A stretch of DNA of 64,000 nucleotides from Raphanus sativus (GCF_000801105.2 NC_079518.1:13524106-13588105), one strand, 5' to 3'. Shown: positions 36,567 through 48,907, counted from the stretch's first letter. Numbers and translations: made by a program. Notes: generated by a model not told the origin, from the letters alone.

Positions 36567-38097
36567 ATGGCCAAAACTCTCCAGCGACCTCTTCTCCTTC
36601 TAACGGTGGCCGCCGTGCTATTCTCAAAAGCTCCGTTTTCAAACGCTATTCCATTTATAGTGTTTCACGGTAGTTACCCTTTTTTTTTCTTCTTCAGATT
36701 TTTAATGCTTTTCCTTTTTGATTATATGAATAAAAACAAATACATTAATTTAAAAAAATAGGAATTGGAGATCAATGCTCAGGTGGAGTTAGTAACTTCA
36801 CGCAACTCCTAAGCACCCTCTCCAGCTCTCCTGGCTCTTGCTTGTAAGTTCTGTAATCATCCAATAACACTTTACTTCTCTTTGACTCTATGTTTTCATC
36901 TCAGGGGTCTTTAAATTTATTTGCAGAGAGATAGGAAACGGAGAGAACGACTCATGGTTCATGCCACTAATGCAACAAGCAAGTGTAGCGTGTGAGAAAG
37001 TTAAACAGATGAAAGAGCTGAGTCAAGGTTACAACATTGTTGCACAATCTCAAGGAAATATGGTCGCTAGAGGCCTTATCGAGTTCTGCGACGATGCTCC
37101 TCCTGTCATCAACTATGTCTCCTTAGCAGGACCTCATGCTGGGATCGCTGCAGTCCCCAAGTGTAAAGTATAATTTCAGTTTTACTATTCTTGATGTATC
37201 TTAATCACGTTAATTAATTAAAAACAATGGCTTAATTATGTAAGGGTTTTCTTGTGTGAAGTCTGGTCCAAAATGTGATATAGCAGAAGCTATCTTGAAG
37301 TCAGAGATCTATAACGACTTCGTTCAAGTATATAACACTCTTGTCTCTTTATTCAATATTAAATTCATTTGATCATTATGATTTGATGGATTAATCGCTA
37401 TGCAGGATCATATTGCTCCTAGTGGTTATGTCAAGATCCCTGGTGTAAGTAATTTATTAGTTAACCAATTGGTTTAACTCGATATTGTTTAAGGGTTTTC
37501 AAATACACTACTGGCTTTGGGTTTATCAGGAAATGACAAAGTATTTGGAACACTCTAAGTATCTACCAAACCTTAACAATGAGAGACCTGACGAAAGAAA
37601 CTCCATTTTCAAAGACCGTTCCACGAGCTTACATAACTTAGTTCTTGTCATGGTACTTTACTGTCTCCTTTCTCTAATCCAGATGTTATAAAACCATGTT
37701 CCTGTAAGCTCATTACTTTGTTTTCTTCTTCTTAATTTGGTAAACAGTTCCAGAACGACACAACACTGATCCCTAAAGAAACTTCTTGGTTTGGATATTA
37801 TACTGATGAAGGATTCGATACTCTTTTGTCAACTCAACAGGTGAGACTCTCTCTCGCTCTCTCTATCTCTCTCTTTCATTTCTTCTTTGAAGATTAGTTT
37901 TGTAATTGTCCCAAAAAGATTAGTTTTGTAATAACTTAAAATGTTTACTTCTTAAGACAAAACTATACAGAGAAGACTGGATTGGTCTGAAAGCATTGGA
38001 TGACGTAGGAAAAGTCAAATTTGTGAGTGTCTCAGGGGACCACCTTATGATAGCGTATGAGGATGTTGTGAAATACGTTGTCCCTTACTTGATGTAG
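36567..38097 (+). CDS. Palmitoyl-protein-thioesterase-like alpha/beta hydrolase
   Basis: This is an eight-exon gene for 295 residues: 36567-36669, 36762-36843, 36927-37167, 37262-37327, 37406-37444, 37530-37652, 37748-37840 and 37957-38097. Every junction is in frame. The start [20 protein letters not shown] begins a signal peptide, so an in-frame ATG 13 codons upstream (36528) is less likely. The PPT1-type fold is shown by PFIVFHGIGDQC, the nucleophile Ser103 in [45 protein letters not shown], and the catalytic His in [16 protein letters not shown]1 enzymes remove palmitate from cysteines in lysosomes or vacuoles. Plant members are largely uncharacterised. Arabidopsis has tandem copies at the matching place (At4g17470-17483). 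A broken second copy lies at 46035-59907. Confidence 0.9.
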
Positions 38098-38515
38098 ACA
38101 ACTTTGTAAATTCTTCAACATCCGACTTTTCTTGTCGTTTTTGTCATTTTATGAAGTTCATACAATAATATTTTGAACTAGTGTTTCCCTCCATCTTGCG
38201 CATGCATAATCACCTATTTTTAATACATGTTTTGTCAATTCAAAAACCATCATAATGAGTTATTGTTCATACTTTCCAAAAAAGTCAATACATCAAACTT
38301 TTTATACATAAAATCTTTCATCAAACTAGATATGATTTTTATTGCATAAAAACAAACATTAAACATTCAAGTAGTGTAATAACACAATGCTTCCCTCTTT
38401 TTCTTTTTGAAACTATGCTTCCCTCTTTTATTTGTTAAGCTTAAAAATGTACTAGATAGAAAGACGGGTATATTTTTTTTTTCATTTTTTGTCGGGTTTA
38501 TTATGCTATTAGAAA

Positions 38516-38813
38516 TTATGAGAAACATTACATATGGCGATATTACAATCGACTATTCTATCTGCCTTATGAGGATTCACGTCTGACTGCATCACCCTGA
38601 ACCGTCCTATGAGATCCATTCCTGGCGGTATTTTTTGTGCCATGCTGAAGATCCTTTATAAGACTTTTCTCCAATTTTTTCCATAATTCGTCTTCTCCGG
38701 GAATTGAAATTCAGACTTTCTGTTGTAGAAATTGCATCGTCTGGGTTCATACTCCAGACCTGGGTGTAGAAACCTTTAAACTTTGACCACTAGGCCATAT
38801 GCTTCTAACATTT
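38516..38813 (-). mobile_element. SINE, same family as the one at 17502-17801
   Basis: On the minus strand the head TATGGCCTAGTGGTC is A-box-like, followed by a weak B box. Internal words match the other copy. TATTAGAAA flanks it on both sides (38507-38515 and 38814-38822). It lies about 420 bp after the thioesterase stop codon. Confidence 0.65.
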
Positions 38814-40066
38814 TATTAGAAACTTAATTTTTATATTTATGTTTCTTTTGTAATCATATTTGTATTAAATATTTTTATTAAATGATTATTAAAGTGTTTT
38901 AATAATTGTATTAAAATAGTTAGACCAAACCTATATCAATAGGTCATGTTGTTATTTTAATAGAATAAATTTATTTATTGTATGTTTCGATTCTGATTCT
39001 CTGTTAACCCTCTTTTGATATTAATAAAACTAAGATGTTATAAAAAAACACTCAAATAGTGTAAATTTTTGGAAAACTATTTATATACTACATATTATGC
39101 TTTTTATCTTTCTTTTCTTCTTACGGATCAATATCTTCAATTGTGTCATTACTCTAGATACATCAACATACAAATGGTCATATGAAAAACAGATTTTGGC
39201 ATAAAAAATTCAACCTGAAAGAAAATTCCAGGCTGTTAAAAAATGCTTATTTTTAGACTGGTTAGACTTTGTGGTTGCATGACAATATACATCAGTTGAT
39301 AGCATCAATGTGAAGAATTTTTCAATCCAACCAATAAAGTGAAAATATATGATCACAAGAGAACATACACTAGTAAAAATACACCGCATAGCCACGAGCA
39401 AGCCACTGATAAATCATGGGTAAATAAGCCAAAAACCGTGGCTATCTGATTACCAGCCACGATTCTATGTCGAGAAACTACCGTGGCTATAGCTTCGTGA
39501 CTAGGAAAAACCGTGGCTTTTCGTGGTTTATTAGCCATGGTTTAACCACGATGTTTTCGTGGCTCTTTTAACCACGGTTTAACCCTGTGTGGACCGTGGC
39601 TACACCCTAGCCACGAAATTTGCCACTCCTTTTTCGTGGGAAAGCTTAGCCACGAAACTTGTCACTGCGTTTTCGTGGGAAGTTATAGCCACTGTTTTTT
39701 CTTGTCAGGATCGTGGCTATGTACCCACGGTTTTGTAGTGGCTAGTGTTAACCATGTTTTTCAATTCTGGTTCTAATTCAATTTCTAATTCAAATTTTAT
39801 TTCAATTTCTATTTCAATTTCAGTTTCTAATTTTAATCCTAAAACACAATTGAAATTAAACATGAAATTATAATCATAAAAAAGTTGTTTTACAAAAGCT
39901 AAACATTAAGAAGATTAGATATTAAAAATATTAGATTTAAAAAGTGCATTGAGTCAACTAAAGGAGAGTTTGAAGGATGGTACATAAGAGATCAAAAGAT
40001 GCTACACATGCATCTAAAAGCCAAAAGAGAGTTCTAAGATTAGTAAGAAAGATGCTAAAGATGCAT

Positions 40067-41684
40067 CTAAGCCTGAGTCGAAGGGTCTTGAGCCTGAGTA
40101 GAAGAGGGTTGTTGCTGAGCGTTAGCTTGGGGTCGAAGTGATTGGATGAGTTCAGTGATTGCAGCCCTTGTTGCTGCGAAGTCTTCCTTCATTGTTGCCA
40201 CATCCTCCTTCACAGCACCCATATCAGCCTTCACTGCACTTACATCAGCAGTCACCGTTTGGAAGCTTGTCTCTAGTCCACTCACACGCAACTCCAGCTC
40301 CAAGTTGCGGGCCAGAGAAACAGGGACTTTTGCAGATGGCGCATGTTCCCTATACTGGGCACTGCCGAGTCCGTAGACATGCCCCCTCTTACCTTTAGAA
40401 TTCTGAGAGAAAACACAAAGGAGATTCAGTCAATAACAACTCCATATACAACAAGATTCAGTCAATAACAACTCCACAGACAACAAAACTGCTAATTCCA
40501 ACTCCACAAACAGCAAAAATCATAATTGCAACTCCGAAGACAACAAAAGTATCAACAACAAACACTTATATTTTTTTTTTGGAACCTAATTGTACAGAGG
40601 AAAAAAACACATGACAAGAGTTTGAAAACTTACCTTCAGATAAGCTTGGTTTAACAAAATGCGAGAAGGAGCTGAGGTTGCTGATGGACTTTGTGGTGAT
40701 CCATCAGTGTTAGTGTTAGAGACCTGAGTAGCTTCCATCTCAGCTTGAGTGACCAGTTCTTGTGCACGATAGTCCCCAAAATTCCCATCCTTTTTCGTGT
40801 GTGTCCTCCTGACAAGCGCTGTGTAGGATGGAGGTTCACCAGTCTCAACAGTCTGCAAAAAAAAAGAAAAAAATATATTAAGGAAAATGTGTAAGAGATA
40901 AAGACAGGGGAAATTACCATGTTGTATTCAATTCTTGCAAAACCAACCGGTCCTGCATTGTGCGTGTATACCCCTTTACCCTCTGGGTCAGACTTGCGGC
41001 TTGTAGCAGCTTTCTTGCTCTTCTTCTTGGCTGGTTCTGTCGCCCAATACTCCATAAGGGTCGTCCAGTCCTTCTCACCGATGTACTTTGGCTGCTTGTT
41101 TTTCCTCTTCTTGGTGCTAATCCTTTCACCAATCGAAGTCCATGTTTCCTTCTTCCAGAGAGCATAGACTAAGTCATTAAACTGTTGCTCCCAGTAGAAA
41201 TTTTGCTACAAAAGGAAAACAATACAGTTAGAACCATGAATAGTCATTAAACAACAATACAGTCATTAAACTAAGTCACTTACCACAAACGTCTGCCACC
41301 ATGAATCCCTCCTTTCGTCAGGGACAGACCTCCAACTCTTCCAAGGTCCCATGTAGTATGCTTGCCATGTTGCACGGATGAAAGCGTTGACTGATGGGTA
41401 AATAGAGAACCTAAAAAGACCACAAACATAAGAGATGTCAGAGAGCAACCTAAACAATATAATGACAATTAAACACTGAGAGAGAAAGCTTACCATAAAG
41501 CTCCATTGAGCTTATCAGGATGGAGGTGTGGCTGGGATATCCTAGCAGGAGCATTAAACATGGCATTGAGAGACATTTGCGGATAGCTATTTGAACGGGA
41601 GGATGAAGCTTGTCTATTTGCAGCCACTCCCGTGGCACCAGGAGGCATAGGAGGAGATGTCCCTTGTCCTCTTCTTGAGGCCAT
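40067..41684 (-). CDS. CACTA second protein (Ptta/En/Spm plant transposase, TNPA-like)
   Basis: Five exons on the minus strand join without frame errors to 386 codons: 41684-41494, 41410-41284, 41205-40918, 40852-40634 and 40402-40067. The N terminus is Ser/Pro/Gln-rich (MASRRGQGTSPPMPPGATG). The middle holds the family's conserved block (YPSVNAFIRATWQAYYMGPW, then YALWKKETWTSIGERIS). A Lys-rich stretch (AKKKSKKAA) and a C-terminal heptad-like coiled coil (LETSFQTVTADVSAVKADMG and on) follow. Such proteins bind the subterminal repeats of CACTA elements and help excision and release from silencing. The gene seems intact, unlike TNP2 in the same element. No host function is expected. Confidence 0.8.
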
Positions 41685-42339
41685 CTGCAGTTAACAAAAG
41701 AAAAAGTCAGAGAGACAATAAGTTTAATCGAAAACCCACAGAGACAAAACTAAATCGATACAACAAAGACACATAAGAGTGTCCAACAAAACTAAGAGAC
41801 AGAGACAATACTGCTAACTAAATCGCTTTGGCTTAATCGAACAACTCTATCACAGAAACAACTCTATCGAAATAATAAAGGAAGAGAAAAAAAAAACAAA
41901 ATAAGAGCGACAAAGACAAAACCAAAAGAAATTGAAATCCTAAGAAACAGAGACAATCGAGAGAAATCACAACACTAAGGAACAAATCGACAGTAAGAAC
42001 ACAAAAAAATGAAACACTAAATCAGAAACAAAAACTAAACATGCAACAAAAACTTTCAAGTGACTGAGAACTAGTGAACGAAGCGATTGAAACCCTAGAT
42101 CGAGAACAGAAAGGAAAAAAAAAACAATCTCAACCCTAGAGAAGACAGAGAAGAGACGATTGTCGAAGAAGAAATAGAGGGTTACCTTGAGAGTAGGGGG
42201 AACTAGAGACGTCGCGGCTTTGAATCGGAGAGGACGAGTCTTCTAATCGGAGAGGACGAGTCTTCTAATCGGAGACGACTCGGGAGAGAGTTGGTTTTTT
42301 TTTGTCTAAGTGTTGGAAAGAAAGGGGAAAGGTGTATTA

Positions 42340-42615
42340 GAACCCTTTCAGCATAGCCACGATCAAACCGTAGCAAACCGTGGCTCGGTTTTAATAATAC
42401 CCGCGAGTTGTAAATCAATTGGAGGCAAAACCAAATTAATTGGAGCCAAACCGAATTGTTTTGCCAAATTTCGCCATAGCCACAAAATTCCCACGAAACT
42501 ACAGTGGCTGTCGTTTAATATCAGCCGCGAAATTAAAAACAATTGGAGGCAAAACCAAATAAATTGGAGCCAAACCGAATTGATTTGTCATAGCCACTGT
42601 GTAGCCACGAATTGG
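42340..42615. repeat. Tandem and terminal-like repeats inside the CACTA element
   Basis: Two copies of a roughly 130-bp unit containing TTGGAGGCAAAACCAAAT and TTGGAGCCAAACCGAATTG lie in tandem, separated by CATAGCCAC and CGTGGCT words like those at the element's ends. They sit between the truncated TNP2 and the TNPA-like gene. They mark either the internal deletion junction or a regulatory region shared by the two genes. Confidence 0.55.
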
Positions 42616-43434
42616 AGCCAATCTCTGCTTTGGCTTGTTTTTTCCTTTTCCATTGTTCGGATAGTAGCGATCTTCTTTGCAAAACTTACAAGAAACCAAA
42701 TTTGCATCTTCCTTCCAAAATAGCATACAATTCTTCACGCAAACATCAATCTTATGTAGGGGTAACCCAAGCCCTCGTGTCAGTTTCTTTGTCTCGTAAT
42801 ATGTTGCTGGAGCATTATTTGGCTGCGGAAGCATTTTTTAAAAAACTTCAGAAATCTCATCTACACAAGTTTCCGCCAAATTATAATCCGTCTTCACTTT
42901 CATCATCCGTGAAGCAAGAGACAACTGAGTTATTCCGTCTGTACATCCTTCGTAGAGAGGTTGACTGGCTGCTTCAAATGCTTGAAAAACACTATCACGA
43001 TATGGTTCTGCTACCTCCGTCTCTTCAATAGGTTCCGGCGCAATGTCCGCTGGTACTTCGGGATTACTCTGGTAGTGAACTTCTTGAGCATTCCAAGTAG
43101 GATTTTCCCACATTTCCTCTTCGCCCGTTGAATGATTCGCTCCAGAACTCTCACCAATGGTGTAGAATTTCTCTCCATGACTCGTCCAAACGTAGTAATT
43201 ACCCTTAAAACCGTATAAGAAAAGATGTCTTGAGACAACTTTTGCATCTTGTTGCTTCACATTTTTGCATCGAGCACACGGACACAATAACGTTTGCCGC
43301 TCTTCGTAATCCGCTTGATTACATGCAAATTGAAGAAATGCGTTAATGCCTCCAAGAAACACTTCTGAAACAGAATTGCTCTCAGGATCAATCCTTTGAT
43401 CCATCCATTCCCTTGAATCAAAGTAGAAAGACAT
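42499..43434 (-). pseudogene. TNP2 (TNPD-like) CACTA transposase, N-terminal remnant
   Basis: The frame opens with MSFYFDSREWMDQRIDPES. It carries the transposase-associated domain (FLGGINAFLQFACNQ, CPCARCKN, HLFLYGFKGNYYVWTSHGE), then TDYNLAETCVDEISEVF. An in-frame TAA at 42838-42840 interrupts it. The same frame continues with LPQPNNAPATYYETKKLTR and CKFCKEDRYYPNNGKG until about 42615, where it runs into repeat DNA. The catalytic core is therefore absent. The element could move only with transposase supplied in trans. Confidence 0.85.
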
Positions 43435-43923
43435 AGTTTTTTTGGAAAATTTGGTTGAAAAAAGAAAGTTATAAATGTTTCACGGGAAATATATATATTT
43501 TAGAAAATAGCCATACTACGTCCACTACAATTTCGTGGCTAGTTAAAAATATCGCTGACACACAAATCTTTTCTGTGTTTCGAACTGTAAAAGCTACTAG
43601 TAGCCACGCTTTAGCCACAATGAAAGCGTGGATTCGTACGTTTATTCGCTTTTTAATGTCGGCAGAAAAAAACAAAAAACCTAGCCACGATCATTGTCGT
43701 GGTAGGTTCGTGGCTACGTCTCACCCACGCATGATTTCGTTGCTATACCGTGGCTATTCTACCTACAAATAATTTTCGTGACTAGTTCGTGGCTATGTTT
43801 CGCGTTTTTCGTGGCTATGTTTCTTTCGTGGCTGTAACGTGGCGTGGTCGTGGCTTTTCTTTACAGCCACGGTTTTGTAGTGGGACTGTCGTAGCTATGC
43901 GGTAGATTTTTACTAGTGACATA

Positions 43924-45216
43924 TCAAACCCATTTACAACAATGCCGATCAAACCCGGTTAAAAACTTGCAATCTTAAATAATAATGAAGATTACATAAC
44001 TCAAAAACTTAAACATAAAGTCTTTCCAACCATCAAATATCTAACTTTATTTATTTTTTAAATTTGCTCTCACATGTTGGTGAAATCAATAGTGAATAAA
44101 ATAAACTACATTATTAAAGTTGATTATACTTCAGTTGATAAGTTTTCAATGCAGTATTACATAAAACTATATCCATCTTTAGTTATGAAATTTTGACCAA
44201 ATCTAAATGGCCTAAACCAACAATAATAAAATCATTAAATATTTAATTTCTTAATATAGTTATAAGATTAGTGGGTTTTAAAAAATCCATAAAATTAGTG
44301 GATTTTTTTTATAAAAAAATTGAGAAAATCCTTTAGCAAAACAAAACCCATAAAATTAAAATAGTTAAACAAAAATTTAAAATTATAATAAATTTAAACA
44401 ACCATAATATTAATAATCAACAAAATTTAAACCTATTTAAAATTATAGAAACAAAAACCCGTGGTTTATTGGGAAAAAAATTAAAACTGTGTACTCCCAG
44501 TCTCCCAACACTAAAACTCTGTAAATCAAACATCAAAATAACATATACCCTAAAATTAAACTAGTAATTAACTATTACAAGTTAGCCTTTTCTTGTTAAA
44601 TATTCATTTATATTAAATAAATATCAATCTCCAGAGCAATAAAAGCCAAGTGGGGAAACATAGAATTGATAACAAAAGAAATTTAGTTAACTAAAACTAA
44701 ATGCTTATAATAGGTAATTTTTTTTTACTAAAATTAAATATATTCATATAAATTAATATTTTGTTAGTAAATAAATCTAAAATTGTATATCGAAGAACTT
44801 AAAAATGCTGAAAAGAAAACTAAGCTAAATTAGATATATAGTAAGGTATTATTATATGATTTTTAACTATTTATAGATAAACCAAAAAATTGAATAGAAG
44901 GAAATGAATAGAGGAAAATCATTGATTTCTTGAACCATTTAAGAACAAACTCAAACTTTAGTTAAAAAATCTACTCAAAATTAAAATGAAGCATATAGAG
45001 ATAAGGATGAGATATTAGAGTTAATGATAGAGATAATGATATACTTGTATTAGATATACACAATCCTGTGATATAGGAGAGTCCATACTTTGTATATATA
45101 CCGATCATAGTACATGAATACAAACAACACTTTCTTATAAATTTATATAACAATCATAAAATAAAAAAATAACATAGAAGAAGGTACGAAAAAGTTCAAT
45201 TTTGTAGGATCTAAGA
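43924..45216. other. AT-rich intergenic DNA, upstream of the peptide gene
   Basis: No gene or repeat with ends is seen. A TATATATACC word near 45093-45102 could be the TATA box of the small peptide gene that starts at 45217. Confidence 0.35.
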
Positions 45217-45577
45217 ATGACAAAATGGAGTGCGGTAATAGTAGTGATAATGATGGTGGTGACTGTTATGGTGATCACCACAGAAGCAGAGAATGCATGG
45301 ATAAAATGTTTTCGCAAATGTTCTAAACCGTGTAAACCTAACGACGGTAATTGTTATTTACGTTGTAAAGTCAAATGTGGTGGCCCAAACCCTCCTCATG
45401 GTCCAGGAGGACCCCCTCACCATAGTTTCCGAAGGTACAATTACAATTTTTTTAGCTTTTTTTATCTACAAGTCTAGCTTTATGTGTTCTTGTTTCGGAC
45501 AATAAATATATTATTTTATTTGCATAAATAGATCGCATGGAATGACATCTGTGGAATTTCGCGGAAAGAAAGAATGA
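45217..45577 (+). CDS. Small secreted cysteine-rich peptide
   Basis: Two exons (45217-45434 and 45532-45577) encode an 87-residue precursor. An N-terminal hydrophobic signal peptide (WSAVIVVIMMVVTVMVITTEA) is followed by a mature part beginning near ENAWIKC. Six cysteines are spaced C-x3-C-x3-C-x6-C-x3-C-x3-C. A Gly/Pro/His-rich segment (GGPNPPHGPGGPPHH) and a basic tail ending EFRGKKE come next. The GT-AG intron restores an open tail, which otherwise reads into low-complexity Phe codons. The symmetric C-x3-C pairs suggest two short helices tied by disulfides, as in hairpinin- or thionin-like peptides, but I do not recognise the exact family. A defence or signalling role is possible and unproven. 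Confidence 0.6.
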
Positions 45578-46034
45578 TAAGAGAAGGTTTCATAGAAGAT
45601 TTGTGATGATCAATTCTATCATATTAACCTTATTTAAAATAAAATAGTAATAAGTTTATTATTTGTAATCTCTAATTATACAGGTTATATTTTGTCTGCA
45701 TTTGAGGATTTAATAATTTTACAAAAAAATTATTAATAAATATATTATCAATTCAACAACTAGTAGAATAAAATAATTTTTTATTTTTGAGATACTTAAT
45801 AATTAAATATTAAATTTTTATATACGATAAAAAATTATTTTCACGGTTATATAACAATCAAAGGTAAAATATTAAAATAATATAATAAAAAGAAAAAAAC
45901 TAAAAACATAATACTGAACTAGTGATTTATACTGTCGTCGTACAAATATTATGATTTATAAAGAGGTTGAATGCAGTTTTTCGCCATTCAAGTTTCACCA
46001 TTATATAGCAGAATGAAAAGTTATACTCTTACAA

Positions 46035-46190
46035 GGTTTATGCCACTAATGCAACAAGCAAGTGTAGCGTGTGAGAAAGTTAAACAGATGAAAGAGCTGA
46101 GTCAAGGTTACACATTGTTGCACAGTCTCAAGGAAACATGGTCGCTAGACGCCTTATCGAGTTCTGCGAGGATGCTCCTCCTGTCATCAA
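46035..46190 (+). pseudogene. Thioesterase pseudogene, left part (exon 3 copy)
   Basis: These 156 bases are almost identical to part of exon 3 of the intact thioesterase gene (36951-37108). One base is missing in TTACACATTG relative to TTACAACATTG, which shifts the frame just before the catalytic serine. The copy stops at GTCATCAA, the target site of a transposon, and resumes at 59562. Exons 1 and 2 are not seen upstream. Confidence 0.9.
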
Positions 46191-46820
46191 CACTGGCGGA
46201 TCTAGAATATTTTTGAGTTGGGGGCACATATACTAAAGATATAATATATTTTCTATAAAAATGATATATATTTAATTCATAATAATACAATTTTTTTTTT
46301 AAAAAAGAAAAAAGATATATATATATATATATATATTATCAAAAGAATCTGAAAACTACTGGATTTACCCAATTAATGATTTTTAAAATATTTATTTTAA
46401 ACAAAAATATACTAAAAATATAATTTAAATTCTAAGGTGACAAAATATCAAATTTATTTTTATGGCATTGATTTGCTGTTATACCTAAACCTAGGAAAAT
46501 AAAATAAAAGAAAATTAATATGTTGAGAAAATAAAAAGGAAAAAATCAATCCACACTAAAACTGATATCAATTTAGTGTCAGAAATAATTATTTTAGAAA
46601 GGCCCATGTAAAAGAAGAAAAAAAGCTTGTTCGATCATGGACCATTTACAAGAGAAAAAAACAAAACCAAGTGAAATAGTGATGGATTCATCGAACATCG
46701 AACTCAAGATAGGAAACTTTAGTAAGGACAATCTAAGCCACTAAGCCAGCAAAAGTCAATTGGTAAGTCTAATCACAACTTTTATATATTTAGTAGGGGG
46801 CACGTGACCCCGTACGTTAC

Positions 46821-48181
46821 TGATGTTAGGAGTTTTGAGGCTCCTAAGTCAAATGATAGTAAAATGGAAGTAATATGTCGAACCAGTTCTGAGGGACTTC
46901 AAGCACTAAGAATGCAAGCACTTACTTAATCTAAATGCAACCAATGATTTATAATGATTTCAGAAACAATGACTAACTATGATGACAAGATAGAACTAAA
47001 ACGCAGTAAATGAATGATTTGCTTAAATATGAATAAAGAGAACTCATGGGTATTGGAATATGATTTCGGGTGATCAAGTATCAAACAAAGATGACAATAA
47101 TGAATCAAACAAATGACCTTAAGCCTAAACACGATCCTAAACAAGCTCTATATCTAGATGAATGCTCATTTGCCAACACATCTCAAACATCAAATCTCTT
47201 TGGCTGAATGATATGAAAGCAATCAATAAGAACATGTTTATTAGCTATCCTGACACTCTTAACAACAAATATCTTTGGCAAGATGCATTAAGAGCCTAGT
47301 AGAGTTGTCTCAGATATTTCAACAAACACCTTTTGGGTGGGAAATGTCTAGAGATCAACTTTCGAATGATCAGATCGAAAGAGGCTGTAAGAACACTCTA
47401 CTAGCAAGGCTTGAGATTGATCTACACTAAAAACATCCTTGATCTAGCTTAATCACCCTAGTCTTCCTAACCCATGAATTCAGAAGAGAACTACTCACTA
47501 ATCTTCATATTAAACCTTAAACCCATACTGGATTTCAGATTAAACATGTAGATGAACACAGGAAGTCAATAAGAAAGGAATAACAATAGAACAATGAATC
47601 CAAAAGATGAACTTTCCAAGAGTATTTTGTGGTTTTTCTCTTCAACAAAAGATCATCTGCCCAAAAGTGGCTACAACCAGTCTTAAACTTAGGTTTTTCA
47701 GAGTGCCAAAACGACATAAGTAATTGCAACTAAGTCCTTGAATTAAAAAGAAATCGGAAATGGAAAACACGCAGCGACCTCCGCAGGTCGCTCCAACACG
47801 TCGCTCTGGCCTTCGGAGCGACCTCGGATGGTCGCTGCGAGGGGTCGCTCTGGAGTCGATTCCTTCGTCTTCGAGACGTGTAAAGCCGAGCGACTTGGAG
47901 TGGTCGCTCCAGCTTTCTTCATGCTGGTCGCTCCGGCTGGAGCGAGGTCACACAGCGACTTCTAAAGGTCGCTCCAGGCTCCTCTCGTCCAATCATCCTC
48001 CTTTTCACATCTTTTGAGCTCCAAATGCATTCCAATGTCTCTATAAGCTCCATAAGATGCTCCAGTACCTGATAAGGACTCATGTATGCAAAATGCAACC
48101 TAAACATGACTAGAATCTAACCTATATGATGAAAATGCATGGAAGGGAATAGGTGAAACAATGCAATTATGCAAGACATCA
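46821..48181 (-). repeat. 3' LTR of the Athila element
   Basis: The 1361-bp LTR differs from its partner at 58179-59538 by four substitutions (around 47235, 47252, 47314 and 47565) and one single-base indel (near 47968) that I could find. TG...CA termini are intact. The left neighbour is the 5-bp duplication GTTAC. Confidence 0.93.
47773..47977. repeat. GAGCGAC/GTCGCTC motif cluster in the 3' LTR
   Basis: About eleven copies of AGCGAC or its inverse GTCGCT occur within 205 bases, in both orientations. The region is far richer in GC than the rest of the LTR. Neighbouring inverse copies (for example CTGGTCGCTCCGGCTGGAGCGA) could pair into short hairpins. Confidence 0.8.
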
Positions 48182-48195
48182 ACTCCCCCAAACTT
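48182..48195 (-). promoter_or_regulatory. Polypurine tract of the Athila element
   Basis: On the minus strand AAGTTTGGGGGAGT directly precedes the TGATGTC start of the 3' LTR. This is the expected primer site for plus-strand DNA synthesis. Confidence 0.8.
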
Positions 48196-48876
48196 GTTCT
48201 TTTACTTGTCCACAAGTGAACTTTCTAGAACTCATTGAGAAAGAGGATGTGAATGTGGGAGCTCATAGCCAAAAGAAACACACATAGGACTAGATTTTAC
48301 TCAAAGTCTAAAAATAGCACACTCTCTTATCGCACTCTAGCTTCTCAAGGCCTATCCATACTCCTATGCCTCTACACAAGTTACAATGCTCATCCATCAA
48401 CAAACTCTTTAGACCAACTCTCACATTCATTTATACAACACAAAAAGGTGAATACTTGCAAATGGGGACTTGATCTCAATCATTTGGCTTGGTAAGAGAG
48501 AAAATGGTCTAATGTGAAGCAAGAGAGGTTTCAAATATATCTTTCATGGTTGCTAACTCTCAAGAAAAGGAGCAAGAACATTATGCAAAATTTATCTAAG
48601 AAAAGGAGCAATTCATGCATACAATGACTTGTTCTTATCATCCTACCTTTTCCTAAATGATTACAAGTTCTACCCTTCTTCTTTCCATCATCCCAAAACC
48701 CAAATATACCACTTTCATCACTCACCCAATGAACACTCTTCTCTTTCTTACTTAACCAACTAGGAAATTTTTTTTACTAAACTCTCTCTTCTTTTTTTTT
48801 CTTTCTTTCCCCCATTCCTTTCATGTTTCTTTTCTTTTTTTTTTTTTTTTTTAAGGGGATTCTATTTATACACTCT

Positions 48877-48907
<31 letters not shown>

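Larger units (their letters stand above)
39368..43918. mobile_element. CACTA (En/Spm) DNA transposon with defective TNP2
   Basis: The termini are CACTAGTAAAAATACACCGC on the left and GCGGTAGATTTTTACTAGTG on the right, perfect inverted repeats over the first 13 bases. Both subterminal zones (39390-39750 and about 43510-43890) are packed with CCGTGGCTA/TAGCCACG units, as expected for TNPA binding regions of En/Spm-type elements. Two element genes are carried on the minus strand. The direct flank is ACATA on both sides (39363-39367 and 43919-43923), five bases instead of the usual three. At about 4.55 kb it has lost most of the transposase. Confidence 0.9.

Noticed and set aside
46191..46820. 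Left half of the hAT-like element read as an exon or UTR of the thioesterase copy
   Set aside because: The 8-bp duplication and inverted ends show that it is inserted DNA.
47760..48017. Arg/Ser-rich plus-strand frame in each LTR
   Set aside because: It is generated by the GAGCGAC array and is identical in both LTRs. The LTR is transcribed from the other strand.
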